Notes: generated by a model from the letters alone, not told the origin. A DNA stretch of 45,738 nucleotides from Bacteroidota bacterium (GCA_016124585.1 WGNL01000032.1:1-45738); one strand, 5' to 3'; positions 15,489 through 25,253 are shown, counted from the stretch's first letter. Translations and numbers: made by a program.

Positions 15489-16508
15489 CTATCGCATGGA
15501 AGGGCCTGATGGAGTGGTTTTCAGTTCTATATTTTCTGGCTTTTTGCTTGTCAGGTTTTTCCCGTCATTAATCACGGAGCGGTTGAATTCGGATTGGAGT
15601 GGTGGAAAATTGAAGGTGAATCCATCTTGAGCCAAGTCTCTATTAGTCAGTTCCATTTGGCTCAGAATCTCCTGCTTTTGCTTGTTGTCGATTTCAGTTT
15701 CGCTTGTTAGGGAGTTTTCGGCGGTTCCCAACCTCTGAATATTTCCAAGACTATCAAGCCGCTCCAAAGCCTGTCTGCACCGCTCTGGGTCACCACTCTC
15801 CAAATCCTTTTTGATTTCAATCGCTTCGTCCCGTTTTGCCTTGTGGTACTGGTAATCCCGCTCGTCCTTTTCAATTCCGGCCTTGATTTCGGCTTGCTGG
15901 ATTTCGATGTCTTTTGCGGCCTCCAACACGCCGAGATAGGAGGAGGGGCTGGTGAGGTCTAATCGAACACCTGTTTTTTCCTCCCATGCGGCAATGGCTT
16001 CTTTGGCCCTCGCATTCTTTAGCTTTCCGTTTCCATCCAGGTCGAAGCGCCCGGTTTCACGAAAGCGCTTCAGTTCTGCCATCAGTGCTTTTCCCTGTTC
16101 ATCCAGTTCCATCAATTTAAAGCGGGCGTCCCGTATAATCTCAGCCAAAACCTCCATCTGGGTTTGATGGAACTCGATGATTTCCTGAACACGGGCTAGG
16201 GCTTTTTCGATGGCTTGCCGGAGAAGAAGGTAGTAAACGAACTTTTGCCATTTCTTCTTTTCGACATTGTTCTTGATGTCTGACAGTTGGGTTTTGCTGC
16301 CCGCTCCCGTTTTCAAAGAATATCCTTCATTGTCTGTTGAATCCCGGAGCAAAGCTTGGGTTTTGCTACCTTCCTTATCGGCAGTATCAAGCTGGGCTTT
16401 TTGCGAGCCTTGGAGACCGTCCTCGGCACTCGATGCGTTGAAGACAGATTTCAAATTTGTGATTGAAAACTGGTCGGGCTTTGTTCCCACAAGCAATTCC
16501 CTTCTCAA
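15489..16508 (-). CDS. Coiled-coil protein with an EF-hand-like loop (339 aa)
   Basis: A polar, mostly helical protein with a long coiled coil (about 90-150 and 190-240, Glu/Lys/Gln heptads). A loop of the form DLDGNGKLKNARAKEA at about 156-171 resembles a single EF-hand calcium site. There is no signal peptide or membrane segment. The frame opens at TTG (16506-16508) directly after an in-frame stop and has no good ribosome site, so the true start is unsure and the gene could be truncated at its 5' end. It ends 3 bases from the convergent secreted-protein gene. Confidence 0.5.
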   Translation of the reverse strand: MRRELLVGTKPDQFSITNLKSVFNASSAEDGLQGSQKAQLDTADKEGSKTQALLRDSTDNEGYSLKTGAGSKTQLSDIKNNVEKKKWQKFVYYLLLRQAIEKALARVQEIIEFHQTQMEVLAEIIRDARFKLMELDEQGKALMAELKRFRETGRFDLDGNGKLKNARAKEAIAAWEEKTGVRLDLTSPSSYLGVLEAAKDIEIQQAEIKAGIEKDERDYQYHKAKRDEAIEIKKDLESGDPERCRQALERLDSLGNIQRLGTAENSLTSETEIDNKQKQEILSQMELTNRDLAQDGFTFNFPPLQSEFNRSVINDGKNLTSKKPENIELKTTPSGPSMR

Positions 16509-16620
16509 TTAAGTATGGTACAAGAATATTTTATGCCCAAATGGTTAAGAATTGGTTACCTCCGTTGCCCTTGGCCAAAATGAATACGCCCATCTTCATC
16601 TTGGCTAAACCCGTGCGTAT

Positions 16621-17061
16621 ATGATTAAATGTCAAAAGGAGGTTCCCTTCCTCGTTGAAAACTTCATGGGTATTTGGATGAATTATCTACACGGAATAAC
16701 GAACGTTTATGAAAGTTTTGAGGCCGCCGCCTTCAAGGATGTGGACAATTACCCCATCGCATGGGAAGTCATAGCCTTGCATAACACTACGGGAAAGTCT
16801 TTTATACAAAATATCAGCGCCGCCTTTAAACGGCTGAACAGGTCGTCGGGATATGTGTTCAACCTGGATGCGCGTGAGGAAGAAGGGGTCTTTTGCTTGG
16901 GGTGCGTTTTCAAGGACAAAGCGGCTTTTGCAAAAATACTCAACGAGTGCATGTCGAACGTGGTCATCTACGACGAACATATAAAAAGCCCCGTTTTGAA
17001 GCCAATGTTGCTGGAAGCGGCTGAAAAGCTGGCAGTGAAACCCATGCCGGAAGTCACATGA
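16621..17061 (+). CDS. Hypothetical protein, 146 aa
   Basis: A soluble mixed alpha/beta protein. Visible segments are NYPIAWEVIALHNTTGKSF (about 43-61), FNLDAREEEGVFCLGCVFKDKAAFAKIL and a helical C-terminus. No family is recognised. The AAGGAGG at about 16635 lies inside the frame and does not serve the first ATG; a later ATG (16666) is possible. From 17062 to 17241 I see nothing. Confidence 0.5.
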   Translation: MIKCQKEVPFLVENFMGIWMNYLHGITNVYESFEAAAFKDVDNYPIAWEVIALHNTTGKSFIQNISAAFKRLNRSSGYVFNLDAREEEGVFCLGCVFKDKAAFAKILNECMSNVVIYDEHIKSPVLKPMLLEAAEKLAVKPMPEVT

Positions 17062-17241
17062 TTTTCTACCCTGTCAAAATCATCCTCCGGTAGTCAAGTT
17101 AGCGCCCCTTCCATACCGATACCGCCTATAAGAAAAGCTCCCCATACTCGTCGCAATAACTGGGTGGCCAGACCTAAATCCAATTGTTGTTCAGTGTCAT
17201 ACAAACAGAAGAATAGCTGGGATTGTCTTCCAAAGGGGTAA

Positions 17242-18993
17242 TCAATGGATGATGGAAACTCGCTGACTCAGGACAGTTCTGCCGCCTTCGGTGACACGAA
17301 GCAAGTAAATACCGTTGTTCAGCCCTTGAAGGTCAATTTGCTGTTTCAGTGCAGTGTTTTGAACAACTATTCGTTTGAGCAATTGCCCGGTTATGTAGAA
17401 CACCTCCACTTGCCTGACACTTTCCGATGCGGGGAATAGCAGGGTGAACATTCCGGTGGATGGGTTTGGGTACAGCCCATAGACCCTTCCATCACCTGTC
17501 ATGGTGGAAGTCCCCGAAACGCCAACATACACTTCCTTGCAAAAGGTGTCATCCCCATATTGGTTGCCCACCGTCAGGCAGACCTCGTAAACGCCGGAGG
17601 CGGGAAACGTATGGGCCGTGCTTGTATCTTGGCTGGTGCTGTTGTCCCCGAAGTCCCAAAGCCACTCGGCAGGCTCGTAGAACGAGTTGTCGGTGAATGT
17701 GAACTGTAGCGGCTCAAGGCTGTCGGCCTCGCATTGGAAGCCCGCAAGCGGCAGGTTGTCCAACCCCAGCGTGTCGCAGGGACTGCCGTCCATGGGGCCG
17801 AGGCGGTAGTTCGGGAAGTAGTACAATGGGAAGCCGAAATAAGGGAATTGGATGGCGTGCTGGGCTACTTGGCATGCTATGCCTTCCAAGTTTGGTTGCT
17901 GTACGATATAAGCATGCAAGCCACTAGAAATCCCATAAATCTTACCATCTGGCCCTAACTGCATATACCCGAACAGGGCTGGTTGGCCATAGATGTTGGT
18001 GTACCCATCATAAACGGCCACCGTATCCTCCGAGGCGGCAATATCTGTTTTCCATAAATCCAACTGCCTCACCTCTTTATGCGTGGCATAGTACAAAAAC
18101 CGGCTGTTGGGCGAAAATGCCAACGGCGTACCGTAGCCGATGTCCGTGAAGGCGACCGTGATGGGAATATAGACAAGATTGCTCAATTCTCCCGTACACC
18201 TGTCGAAATCGAAGATGTGCACCCCCGTGAACTTGCTGCAAAATGCCAGCTTGTTGCCGTCAGGGGAAAAGATGTAGGGGTTGTCGTTCTGGGGATGGTC
18301 GACTGGGATGATTTCCTCAAAAACCTGTGAGCCTTGGACGTGCACACCTGTTGGGTCAACCAATATCTTATAAAACTTCTTGCCTGTTTTCTCTTGGAAC
18401 AATACCCACCAGTCCCTGCCGTTGGCATGCCGGGTTGCACCGAAGGGCGTGAAGATTCCGCTGATGATTGGAACGTTCTTCTGGACTACCTTGCCAGCCC
18501 CCCCGTTGGCCGTCCTGTCAATGAGCGAATAGTAGAAGGTGTTCTGGACATGCCCGGTCGTGCCCACATAAAAATCCGCACCAGAATGGAGCAGCAGCAC
18601 CAAGTTTTCATCCCACGGCGCTTCCACGAAAAAAGCACAATTGTAACAGCGGGCACCTGTCTCGTAGTACCAGTCTATTGAAATGCCTGGGTTCAGGCTG
18701 TCGCCATTCTCCAGCATGACCCCATTAGCACCTTCCACTCCGATACCGTTGGTGTAAAAAAGCAGTTCTCCAGCTCCATTGCTAAAACTACTCTGTGCTA
18801 AGTCAAAATTTAAATGCTGGTTGGGAAGTTCCAAAATTCCAACTGGGTCTGTATTGAAATTCATCAAAATACTTCCATTATAGGGTTCATCATTGATGGT
18901 AGGCGAACCAAAAACCCAGTTATAGTCGTGCTTCTGGCCGAAGGCAAAGAATGGCAATAAAGGTAGGCAGAGGAGAAGGGTAAAATTTTTCAT
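17242..18993 (-). CDS. T9SS-exported PKD protein (583 aa)
   Basis: A large secreted protein. The signal peptide MKNFTLLLCLPLLPFFAFG is followed by QKHDYNW. The middle (about 100-430) looks like a beta-propeller, with repeated short strands such as FSPDGNKLAFC, FSPNSRFLYYAT and LGPDGKIYGIS. Then comes a PKD domain with WLWDFGDNSTSQDTSTAHTF (about 465-484). The last 80 residues are a T9SS type A sorting domain (YPNPSTGMFTL ... LNNGIYLLRV), which directs export through PorSS and attachment or release at the cell surface. The ATG at 18993 is chosen; the 20 extra upstream codons translate the intergenic hairpin. It is transcribed after the paralogue at 19050-22763. Confidence 0.88.
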   Translation of the reverse strand: MKNFTLLLCLPLLPFFAFGQKHDYNWVFGSPTINDEPYNGSILMNFNTDPVGILELPNQHLNFDLAQSSFSNGAGELLFYTNGIGVEGANGVMLENGDSLNPGISIDWYYETGARCYNCAFFVEAPWDENLVLLLHSGADFYVGTTGHVQNTFYYSLIDRTANGGAGKVVQKNVPIISGIFTPFGATRHANGRDWWVLFQEKTGKKFYKILVDPTGVHVQGSQVFEEIIPVDHPQNDNPYIFSPDGNKLAFCSKFTGVHIFDFDRCTGELSNLVYIPITVAFTDIGYGTPLAFSPNSRFLYYATHKEVRQLDLWKTDIAASEDTVAVYDGYTNIYGQPALFGYMQLGPDGKIYGISSGLHAYIVQQPNLEGIACQVAQHAIQFPYFGFPLYYFPNYRLGPMDGSPCDTLGLDNLPLAGFQCEADSLEPLQFTFTDNSFYEPAEWLWDFGDNSTSQDTSTAHTFPASGVYEVCLTVGNQYGDDTFCKEVYVGVSGTSTMTGDGRVYGLYPNPSTGMFTLLFPASESVRQVEVFYITGQLLKRIVVQNTALKQQIDLQGLNNGIYLLRVTEGGRTVLSQRVSIIH

Positions 18994-19003
18994 GCGAATA
19001 CAA

Positions 19004-19037
19004 AACTCCCCGTGGGCTTGTTTTCCCACGGGGAGTT
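19004..19037 (-). terminator. Intergenic hairpin between the two T9SS genes
   Basis: AACTCCCCGTGGG (19004-19016) is perfectly complementary to CCCACGGGGAGTT (19025-19037), with an 8-base loop. On the minus strand it is followed by TTTTG. It fills most of the 56-base gap between the two genes. It can act as a terminator or attenuator, or shape the 5' leader of the downstream gene. Confidence 0.65.
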
Positions 19038-19049
19038 GTTGGTTATTAA

Positions 19050-22000
19050 TCAATGGACAATGGAAACCCGCTGACCTAAGACGGTTCTGCCCGCTTCGGT
19101 GACACGAAGCAAGTAAATGCCGTTGTTCAGCCCTTGAAGGTCAATCTGTTGTTTCACTGAAGTGTTTTCGACAACAAGCCGCTTGAGCAACTGCCCGGTC
19201 ATGTTGAACACTTCCACCTGCCTGCCGGTTTCCGATGCGGGGCACAACAGGATGAACATACCGCCAGACGGGTTTGGGTAAACAAGATATACTGTATCCG
19301 GTTGCACTGCATCCGATGTTTCACTGTTCCTGCTGCCTACGCAATTGAATGGGTTGATGGGCGTGTTCGTTAAGGACGCATACCAGCTCCTTGCCCAATA
19401 TACCGCCGGGCCACCATATTCAGGGCATTGGTGTGCAATGCCGTCAAGGAGTGCCATATCCGAGGCATCCAGCGTCCATTGATTTTTGGCCGCTTTTTTC
19501 AGGTACAGGTCGTTGAGCTTCTTTTCGTTGAGGTCTGGGACGCCCGTGGTGGAAACGGCGGCATTGGCAGCAATAACGGCATCCGCAGCCGAACTACGAT
19601 TGCTTTGCCATAGCGAGTAAACCGTGTTGTTGGCATCGGTAGCCTGCTCGATGGCATCCAGCAGGTTTTCACGGTTGAGGAGCAGTAGGCTGTCATCCGG
19701 CTGAGAAGTTAGCAGGGAATCCACCACGGCAAGTTGGCCAAAAGCGGTTTCGATGATACTGTCATTGGAGGCTACCGTTGACTGTGTACTGGTATCCAAA
19801 TCGAAAAGCGCCCTTATGTCCTGTCGCACCTCGTACAGTTTACCAAGTGAGGCACTGGCATTGGCAGTCATAAAACTGTCCATCGTCGTGCTGCCGCTCG
19901 TCAACGAGGGATGTTCATCCAACTTGCGGTAGAGGTTTTGCTTCATTGACCAAACTGCGCCCGGGTCGAACCCGGTCAAGCTGCCGGAGGCAAGGGAGTT
20001 GTCGATGCTGGAAACATATGCAGCTTCGGGTTGGCGCTCCGATACAGCGAAATCGCAGCCAGCGGTAATAGGAGAATTACCATTTGTTGTAAACCAAAAT
20101 GGTACTGGTGGGTAAATCAAAGCGGGCGTATATATTGCGGGAGGCACAGATGTGTACATAGAAGCACTTGGGTTGCCCTCATTGAGCGCCCCCCATCCGG
20201 CAGCGGGATTATCGTCGTACCATAGGTTTCCTTTATTCACCTGTGGACCAGTCTTAGCATTGACTCCCTGATAGTAAAGAGCAATATCCATGTCGTACCA
20301 AAAGATGTTTGCCCAGATGTCATTTGGGTCGTCGCAATCCATCCGGAAGGTCATGCCGTGGTTGGTGGAAAACATATTGTTTTTCCAATAAAAGCCGTTC
20401 TTGTGCCCGTCCACAAAAAAGCCAGTTACCTCATTGAGCGGGCTTTCGTCAAAGATAAAATTGCATTCGCCCGTATTGCCCCTGCCTCCTGAAAAACGTA
20501 TGCCCGTACTTTCAAAGTTTTCTGGCACAGTTTGCTTCAGATACACCTCGTTGTAGCTGACATACGCATTGCTCATATTGTCGAGCCGGATGCCGTCCAC
20601 CCCGTCGAACATCTCGATGGGGTTGTTGAAATAGACTTTCGTAGTGGTGGTTGATTTGTCGTCTTCCGTGCCCAATACCCAGATGGCAACTGGCAATTGC
20701 GTATTTGGCTCGATGGGCAAGTCAACCACGGGGTGGTTCAAGTTCACAACGATATTGGTACTTGCCGCCATGTCATGGTCTGAGATTTTGATGCCGTAGC
20801 CACCAGGTTCAAAGCCATAATCTGTATTGACCCTGATATAGTTTGTAGCTACGGTAACTTTCTTGAAGTTGCCAATAGTTCCGTTGCCTTGGTCCGATGG
20901 GCTTTCCACCGTTACGCCGAATTGGATATTGTCCATGTTGTTGATGGCAATGGAGGCTTCCGTATTTTGTTTGTCAGTGACGGCATAGATGCAGTGTTCC
21001 ACCCTGTTGAAATTATTGTCCCCTTTTCCTGTGCCATTTTCAACAAGCTTGCGCCCCCCGGCATTGTCCACGAAGCGGATGCCGAAACCCGCATACTGTG
21101 GATAGCCATAGCGCTGGATGTCAAAAAACTTGCACTTGTTGATGGTGGCATTGGCGTTGTCAACTACTATGCCAGCGGCAAGGTCTTGAAAGGTATTGGG
21201 TGAATTGATGGTCAACGAAGCACCGGAAAGCAGCCCAATACCATTTATTAGGATGCCCGCATAGCCTTGGTTGGATTGAAAGCCATAGGTCGGAGCAAGG
21301 TCGTTCGCCAACGAGCAGCCGCAAAAATCGGGCAGTGGCCCGGTGCCATCGAATACGTTGCCGCTGCATTCGGGCATTGAAAAAACGCCATCCGTGGCCC
21401 GTAGGCCAATAAAATTCCTGTTGAAATTAGTGTCGTTCAATTGCAAACTCGGTGAACTCCCAAACGGAATGCCAGTCCGTATCGCCCTTACGGCATACAA
21501 TGCCCCGGCAATTTCTACCCTTGGGGTACCGCTGGTAATTAGCTTGCCGCTCTTGAATACCCGAATTCCTTCCCAAAGGCATTCACAGTTTACCTGTGGA
21601 CCTACATAGGTTCCGTTGGTTAAACGCAATGTCCTAGCTCCAGATACAGCCGCACTGATGCCCGCAACATTAATCTGTGTGCTGACTCCGGTAAAAACAT
21701 TGATTTGTTTGAATTCGTAATTTTCATCAATCTTTAGGTTGCCAGAAAGGTATATATTGACGCCGGGATAATTATTGCCATTAATACCTACCGCAGGCAG
21801 CACGCCATTTTGTATCAATGTTTTGATGCTTGTGCTCTCACAATCCTTACCTATGAAAATTCCCCGCGGCAAATCCAATTGCAGCGAACAGGGGGTTTGG
21901 CCGTAAATGGAATGTGTTGCTATGGTAGGTGCTATTGAGGTATTGAGGTTGGAATATGTGTGTTCTATGGTCGGAAAATTCCCACATATAGTGGGCGAAC

Positions 22001-22763
22001 CGTCCCCAAAGTTCCAGCAATGGTTGGCGGTTGGGTCTGTGCAGGCACTCTCGAATTTGACAGTGAGCTTTCCGCAATCAACGGAGGGCGTGGCAGTGAA
22101 GCTGCAGTCCCGGCAATCACCGAGTGAACAAACATTTTGGACGGTCTTACAGCAAACATAATCATAGATGACTTCACCACCCACGAGTACGCTGACGGTC
22201 AAACACACTTGGAAGTCTCCGCCGGGCGAATAGGAATGGGTTGGGCTGCCATAATTGCCGCTAGTCGTTCCATTGTTCGTTCCAGACGGGATTGAGCCAA
22301 GTCCAGAGGCTGTATAGCCATCTCCAAAGTCCCACGAGTACTTGACAATTCCCTGTCCACTTGGTGCAGTGAATGTCACATCGCATCTATCCACTTCGAA
22401 GGTAAAGCCAAAATCATCACAGTCCTTGAAGCAATAGAGTGTCAAAGTATGCACACACCCATACTCATTGTCCACCGCAAGCCTTACCTGCCAAGAAGTA
22501 GCTGAAGGGGGGAAGGTAACGGTCGGGTTGGTCCCAGTAGCGCCGAAGGATGTACCCGCTTGGTTGTCAAAGCTCCACAAATATTCTGTTCCAGTTGTGT
22601 TAAGTGCTTGGAAGGTCACTGTGCAGCCCGATGCCGTCCATGTGAAGTCGGCGGGCGTCTCACAAGGCTGGGCATAGGAAGTGTGTGAAAACAGTAATGA
22701 AAGCAGGAGGATGGGGAAGTATTGCATAGCAATAGCTTTGTGCCGAGGAGTAAGCATTTTCAT
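19050..22763 (-). CDS. T9SS-exported PKD/beta-helix protein (1237 aa)
   Basis: A very large secreted protein. The signal peptide lies at about 13-31 (MQYFPILLLSLLFSHTSYA|Q); ATG starts at 22763 and 22727 are both possible. PKD-like domains occupy about 32-280, each with a YLWSFDN-, YSWDFGDG- or HCWNFGDGSP-type core. Residues about 330-850 look like a right-handed beta-helix with many short parallel strands (INVAGISAAVSGARTLRL, ILINGIGLLSGASLTI, IRLDNMSNAYVSYNEVYL). A helical region follows, then a T9SS type A sorting domain. This domain is nearly the same as in the downstream gene: both contain RQVEVF, TGQLLKR, KQQIDLQGLNNGIYLLRVTE and GRTVL. Likely role: surface adhesion or polymer binding. 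No T9SS machinery is on the plasmid, so the host must supply it. Confidence 0.9.
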   Translation of the reverse strand: MKMLTPRHKAIAMQYFPILLLSLLFSHTSYAQPCETPADFTWTASGCTVTFQALNTTGTEYLWSFDNQAGTSFGATGTNPTVTFPPSATSWQVRLAVDNEYGCVHTLTLYCFKDCDDFGFTFEVDRCDVTFTAPSGQGIVKYSWDFGDGYTASGLGSIPSGTNNGTTSGNYGSPTHSYSPGGDFQVCLTVSVLVGGEVIYDYVCCKTVQNVCSLGDCRDCSFTATPSVDCGKLTVKFESACTDPTANHCWNFGDGSPTICGNFPTIEHTYSNLNTSIAPTIATHSIYGQTPCSLQLDLPRGIFIGKDCESTSIKTLIQNGVLPAVGINGNNYPGVNIYLSGNLKIDENYEFKQINVFTGVSTQINVAGISAAVSGARTLRLTNGTYVGPQVNCECLWEGIRVFKSGKLITSGTPRVEIAGALYAVRAIRTGIPFGSSPSLQLNDTNFNRNFIGLRATDGVFSMPECSGNVFDGTGPLPDFCGCSLANDLAPTYGFQSNQGYAGILINGIGLLSGASLTINSPNTFQDLAAGIVVDNANATINKCKFFDIQRYGYPQYAGFGIRFVDNAGGRKLVENGTGKGDNNFNRVEHCIYAVTDKQNTEASIAINNMDNIQFGVTVESPSDQGNGTIGNFKKVTVATNYIRVNTDYGFEPGGYGIKISDHDMAASTNIVVNLNHPVVDLPIEPNTQLPVAIWVLGTEDDKSTTTTKVYFNNPIEMFDGVDGIRLDNMSNAYVSYNEVYLKQTVPENFESTGIRFSGGRGNTGECNFIFDESPLNEVTGFFVDGHKNGFYWKNNMFSTNHGMTFRMDCDDPNDIWANIFWYDMDIALYYQGVNAKTGPQVNKGNLWYDDNPAAGWGALNEGNPSASMYTSVPPAIYTPALIYPPVPFWFTTNGNSPITAGCDFAVSERQPEAAYVSSIDNSLASGSLTGFDPGAVWSMKQNLYRKLDEHPSLTSGSTTMDSFMTANASASLGKLYEVRQDIRALFDLDTSTQSTVASNDSIIETAFGQLAVVDSLLTSQPDDSLLLLNRENLLDAIEQATDANNTVYSLWQSNRSSAADAVIAANAAVSTTGVPDLNEKKLNDLYLKKAAKNQWTLDASDMALLDGIAHQCPEYGGPAVYWARSWYASLTNTPINPFNCVGSRNSETSDAVQPDTVYLVYPNPSGGMFILLCPASETGRQVEVFNMTGQLLKRLVVENTSVKQQIDLQGLNNGIYLLRVTEAGRTVLGQRVSIVH

Positions 22764-23341
22764 GTAAATCGATTTTGGTAATTAAAAATGATGGTAGCGA
22801 ATTACAAATTTGTCCCACAATTTCAGGATAAAAACTTGAAAGGACTAAGGAGGGATGAATTCTTAATGAAAAAGATATTTTGGCGAAACATCATGTATTA
22901 CAAGATGGAGGAGGCTTTGTGATTATTCTTTGCACCACAAAGTGAAGGGCAGTGTTAACGAAATTACCGAAAAAGTACCAACATCCCCATACGGCCTCTT
23001 TACTAATGCTATAAGAACTGGCTTGCCATCTCAACCAACTCTTTCGTCTCCTCTCTGTATCAGCTCCAAAAAGCCCTTGCCCAATGTGTAGAGTATAAAT
23101 GTTTTGCTGTTGCCAATCGGTCATTTCTTTTGGACTTCGATTTTACGAAAAACTATTGCTGAAGTACTGTAATGCCGCTCCATTCTATTTTTTGTTGGTA
23201 TCAAAAAGCTGGGCATGGCAAGCTCATTTAGCGCAAGACACGGCTGTATTTCAAGGTGTTGTCTATTTTCTTGCCTTATCTTGTAGTGGGGGTTCCTTCA
23301 ATTTGGTTGCAAATTAGCGCTTTCCCCTTTACAATCAGAAC
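22764..23341. other. Gene-poor interval upstream of the T9SS pair
   Basis: No credible gene in 578 bases. Reading the minus strand, CAAATTTG at about 22805-22812 is one base off the TAnnTTTG element and could serve the T9SS gene starting at 22763. A minus-strand frame at 22891-23124 has Trp/Cys-rich composition and no ribosome site and is probably chance. Confidence 0.5.
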
Positions 23342-23668
23342 ATGGAACTGGCAACGCTGCACCTTGACACCTACAAAGTGGTCAAACTACTTCAAGAAAA
23401 AGGCTATACCGAAAAGGAGGCTGAGGGCTTCATTGCGGCCATTCAGGAAATCACGCTTTCCGGCGTGGCCACCAACCATGCCCTGCAAGAAGTCAGGGCC
23501 GAACTCAAAGCGGACATTCAAGATGTCAGGGGTGAAATTGCTGCCCTAAAAATTGAACTCAAAGAGGACATTGCAAACCTGAAAGCTGAAATGCTCAAGA
23601 TTTTGATGGTACACACCATAACCATCATAGGCGTGATGGTCGCTCTGTTCACTCTCTTTAACCACTGA
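23342..23668 (+). CDS. DUF1640/CCDC90-like coiled-coil membrane protein (108 aa)
   Basis: The N-terminal segment LDTYKVVKLLQEKGYTEKEA (about 8-27) matches the head of the DUF1640 (MCUR1/CCDC90) family as I know it. A coiled coil follows (RAELKADIQDVRGEIAALK.., about 52-84). A C-terminal transmembrane helix ILMVHTITIIGVMVALFTLF completes the usual layout. The length is typical of the bacterial members. Function is unknown; mitochondrial relatives organise membrane complexes. Confidence 0.75.
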   Translation: MELATLHLDTYKVVKLLQEKGYTEKEAEGFIAAIQEITLSGVATNHALQEVRAELKADIQDVRGEIAALKIELKEDIANLKAEMLKILMVHTITIIGVMVALFTLFNH

Positions 23669-23739
23669 GCCTCATTTCACTACGACCCTGATTTAACCAA
23701 CTGTTCACCATACAGGTAAGGGAGTATCTTTCAGGAACA

Positions 23740-24600
23740 TCATTTCTTATCGCCCCCCTTGCCCAAATATTTCTCATTCCTTAAAGGGTTCAATGAAGCG
23801 GAGTTGACAAGTATGGACATCTGGTCTATAGCAGCCTTGTTGAGCAACTCAAGGCGTTGAATATCGTCACTGCCCCATTCGAGCAAACTGGCGTTCAATG
23901 CCTGGAGGTTGGATAATACCAAAAGCTGCTCCGGTGTTGCGTGGTCACGCATGTTGCCCTTAAGGTCGGGGTTGGCCTCCCGCCACTGTTTTGCCGTCAC
24001 CCCGAACAAAGCCATGTTTATCAAGTCCGCCTCGCTTGCGAAAAATAGCCCTTCCTGTTTTGTGTATTTAAGTTTGGGAGGGATAAGATAGTTCCTGACG
24101 GCCTCGGTGTGGATGCGGTAGTTTGCCTTGGACATGATGCGTTTTACGTCCCACTCGGTGTTTAGTAGTTTGGCTTCTTCCGTTTTCAGTCGGTCGAATT
24201 CCTTTATCAAATAGACCTGGAATGTCGGGGAAAACCAATAACAGAAGTTGAGGGCGATTTCCCGGTGGGCGTATGTGCCGCCGTATCGTCCCGGCCTAGA
24301 CTGCAAGCCGATTGCGCCCGTTGTCTCAATCCATGCCGTTACCGATGCCGAAAACGAGTTGTTCGTGGCGCTAAATCTAAACGTGGCAGCTTCGCCACGT
24401 TTAAAATTCCGGTTGTGGACGCTCTCCCAAGCATCGAGGTAAGCCAGTGTGTTGTTATTTCGCATCCAGCTTCGGATGGTGAACCGAGGTTCGTCATCGG
24501 ACTTTTTCGCAATATCCGTAAGGGAGATGTAGTCTGCGTCGTCACCGACCAGGACGGAGATGTCCAGGCCTTCAACGGATATTATTTTCTTGTTCGACAT
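23740..24600 (-). CDS. KilA-N domain protein
   Basis: A 286-aa protein with a KilA-N DNA-binding domain at residues about 5-115. The markers are YISLTDIAKKSDDEP, then IRSWMRNNNTLAYLDAWE, ASVTAWIETTGAIGLQSRPGR and GTYAHREIALNFCYWFSP. The C-terminal half is helical with SEADLINMALFGVTAKQWREANP. KilA-N proteins are common in phages and plasmids and often act as antirepressors or regulators. I chose the ATG at 24598-24600 (MSNKKII); 9 extra upstream codons add only a His/Lys/Cys stretch. It follows the recombinase gene on the same strand after 59 bases. Confidence 0.88.
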   Translation of the reverse strand: MSNKKIISVEGLDISVLVGDDADYISLTDIAKKSDDEPRFTIRSWMRNNNTLAYLDAWESVHNRNFKRGEAATFRFSATNNSFSASVTAWIETTGAIGLQSRPGRYGGTYAHREIALNFCYWFSPTFQVYLIKEFDRLKTEEAKLLNTEWDVKRIMSKANYRIHTEAVRNYLIPPKLKYTKQEGLFFASEADLINMALFGVTAKQWREANPDLKGNMRDHATPEQLLVLSNLQALNASLLEWGSDDIQRLELLNKAAIDQMSILVNSASLNPLRNEKYLGKGGDKK

Positions 24601-24659
24601 TGTTTGCTTGTTTAAGTGTAAACACAAATATTCTTATCGGTCATCGGGGCAGGTGGGGG

Positions 24660-25253
24660 TCATCCCCACAACTTGGCCGCTAAGTGCCTTTCTTCTTTCC
24701 CGACCGCACGGCCATAGACCTCAATCATGTCCCTTGAAGCCCAGCCAAGCCAACGCTGTATCATGTGGTCGGGCGTCCCCAGTTCCTGGTGGTGGATGAC
24801 GAAGCTGTGGCGCAGCCCCTTGGGGGTGGCCTGGACGCCGACAATCCCGGCCTCTTCCATCACGCTCGAAATGCTCCGCCATGCCGTCGTGCGGCCGAAC
24901 GCCCAGAGCCGCTCCTTGGCTTGTTCTTTTTGGAAGTCCTTCACCCGGTGGACGTCGTCGAGCTTTTCAAGGAAGTGGTCGGGCAGGGGCACGAAGCGAA
25001 AGGTCTTCTTCCGGCGCTTGAGGGTCTCGAACACCACGCCCTTCCTGGCGTAGTCAACCCGCCCGTGCGTGACCGCAAGCCCTTCCGAAACCCGGCACCC
25101 CGTATAGTAGAGCAGGAGGGCAAAGGTTCGCCTGTCCCGGTCGAGCGCTTTGGGGATGGCGGCGAAGTACAGCTCCCGCTCTTCAAGCGTGAGGTACTTG
25201 CGGTTTCCCTCCCCATCGTATAAGTCCCACTCAAGGGCATTGGTCTCTGACAT
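24660..25253 (-). CDS. Minimal tyrosine recombinase (197 aa)
   Basis: Only the catalytic domain is present, with no N-terminal core-binding domain. Visible residues are Arg54 (TGCRVSEGL), Arg148 in PKGLRHSF with Lys145 where the usual His of HxxR stands, Trp171 in LGWAS, and Tyr180 in MIEVYGRA. This set (R-K-R-W-Y) is found in plasmid-type recombinases, so it is probably active. The job is likely dimer resolution or integration of the cargo. The adjacent 25254-25595 contains repeated CAATTG motifs that could be its site. Confidence 0.85.
   Translation of the reverse strand: MSETNALEWDLYDGEGNRKYLTLEERELYFAAIPKALDRDRRTFALLLYYTGCRVSEGLAVTHGRVDYARKGVVFETLKRRKKTFRFVPLPDHFLEKLDDVHRVKDFQKEQAKERLWAFGRTTAWRSISSVMEEAGIVGVQATPKGLRHSFVIHHQELGTPDHMIQRWLGWASRDMIEVYGRAVGKEERHLAAKLWG

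Noticed and set aside
22891-23124. 77-aa minus-strand frame
   Set aside because: Trp/Cys-rich, no start signal, no neighbour logic.
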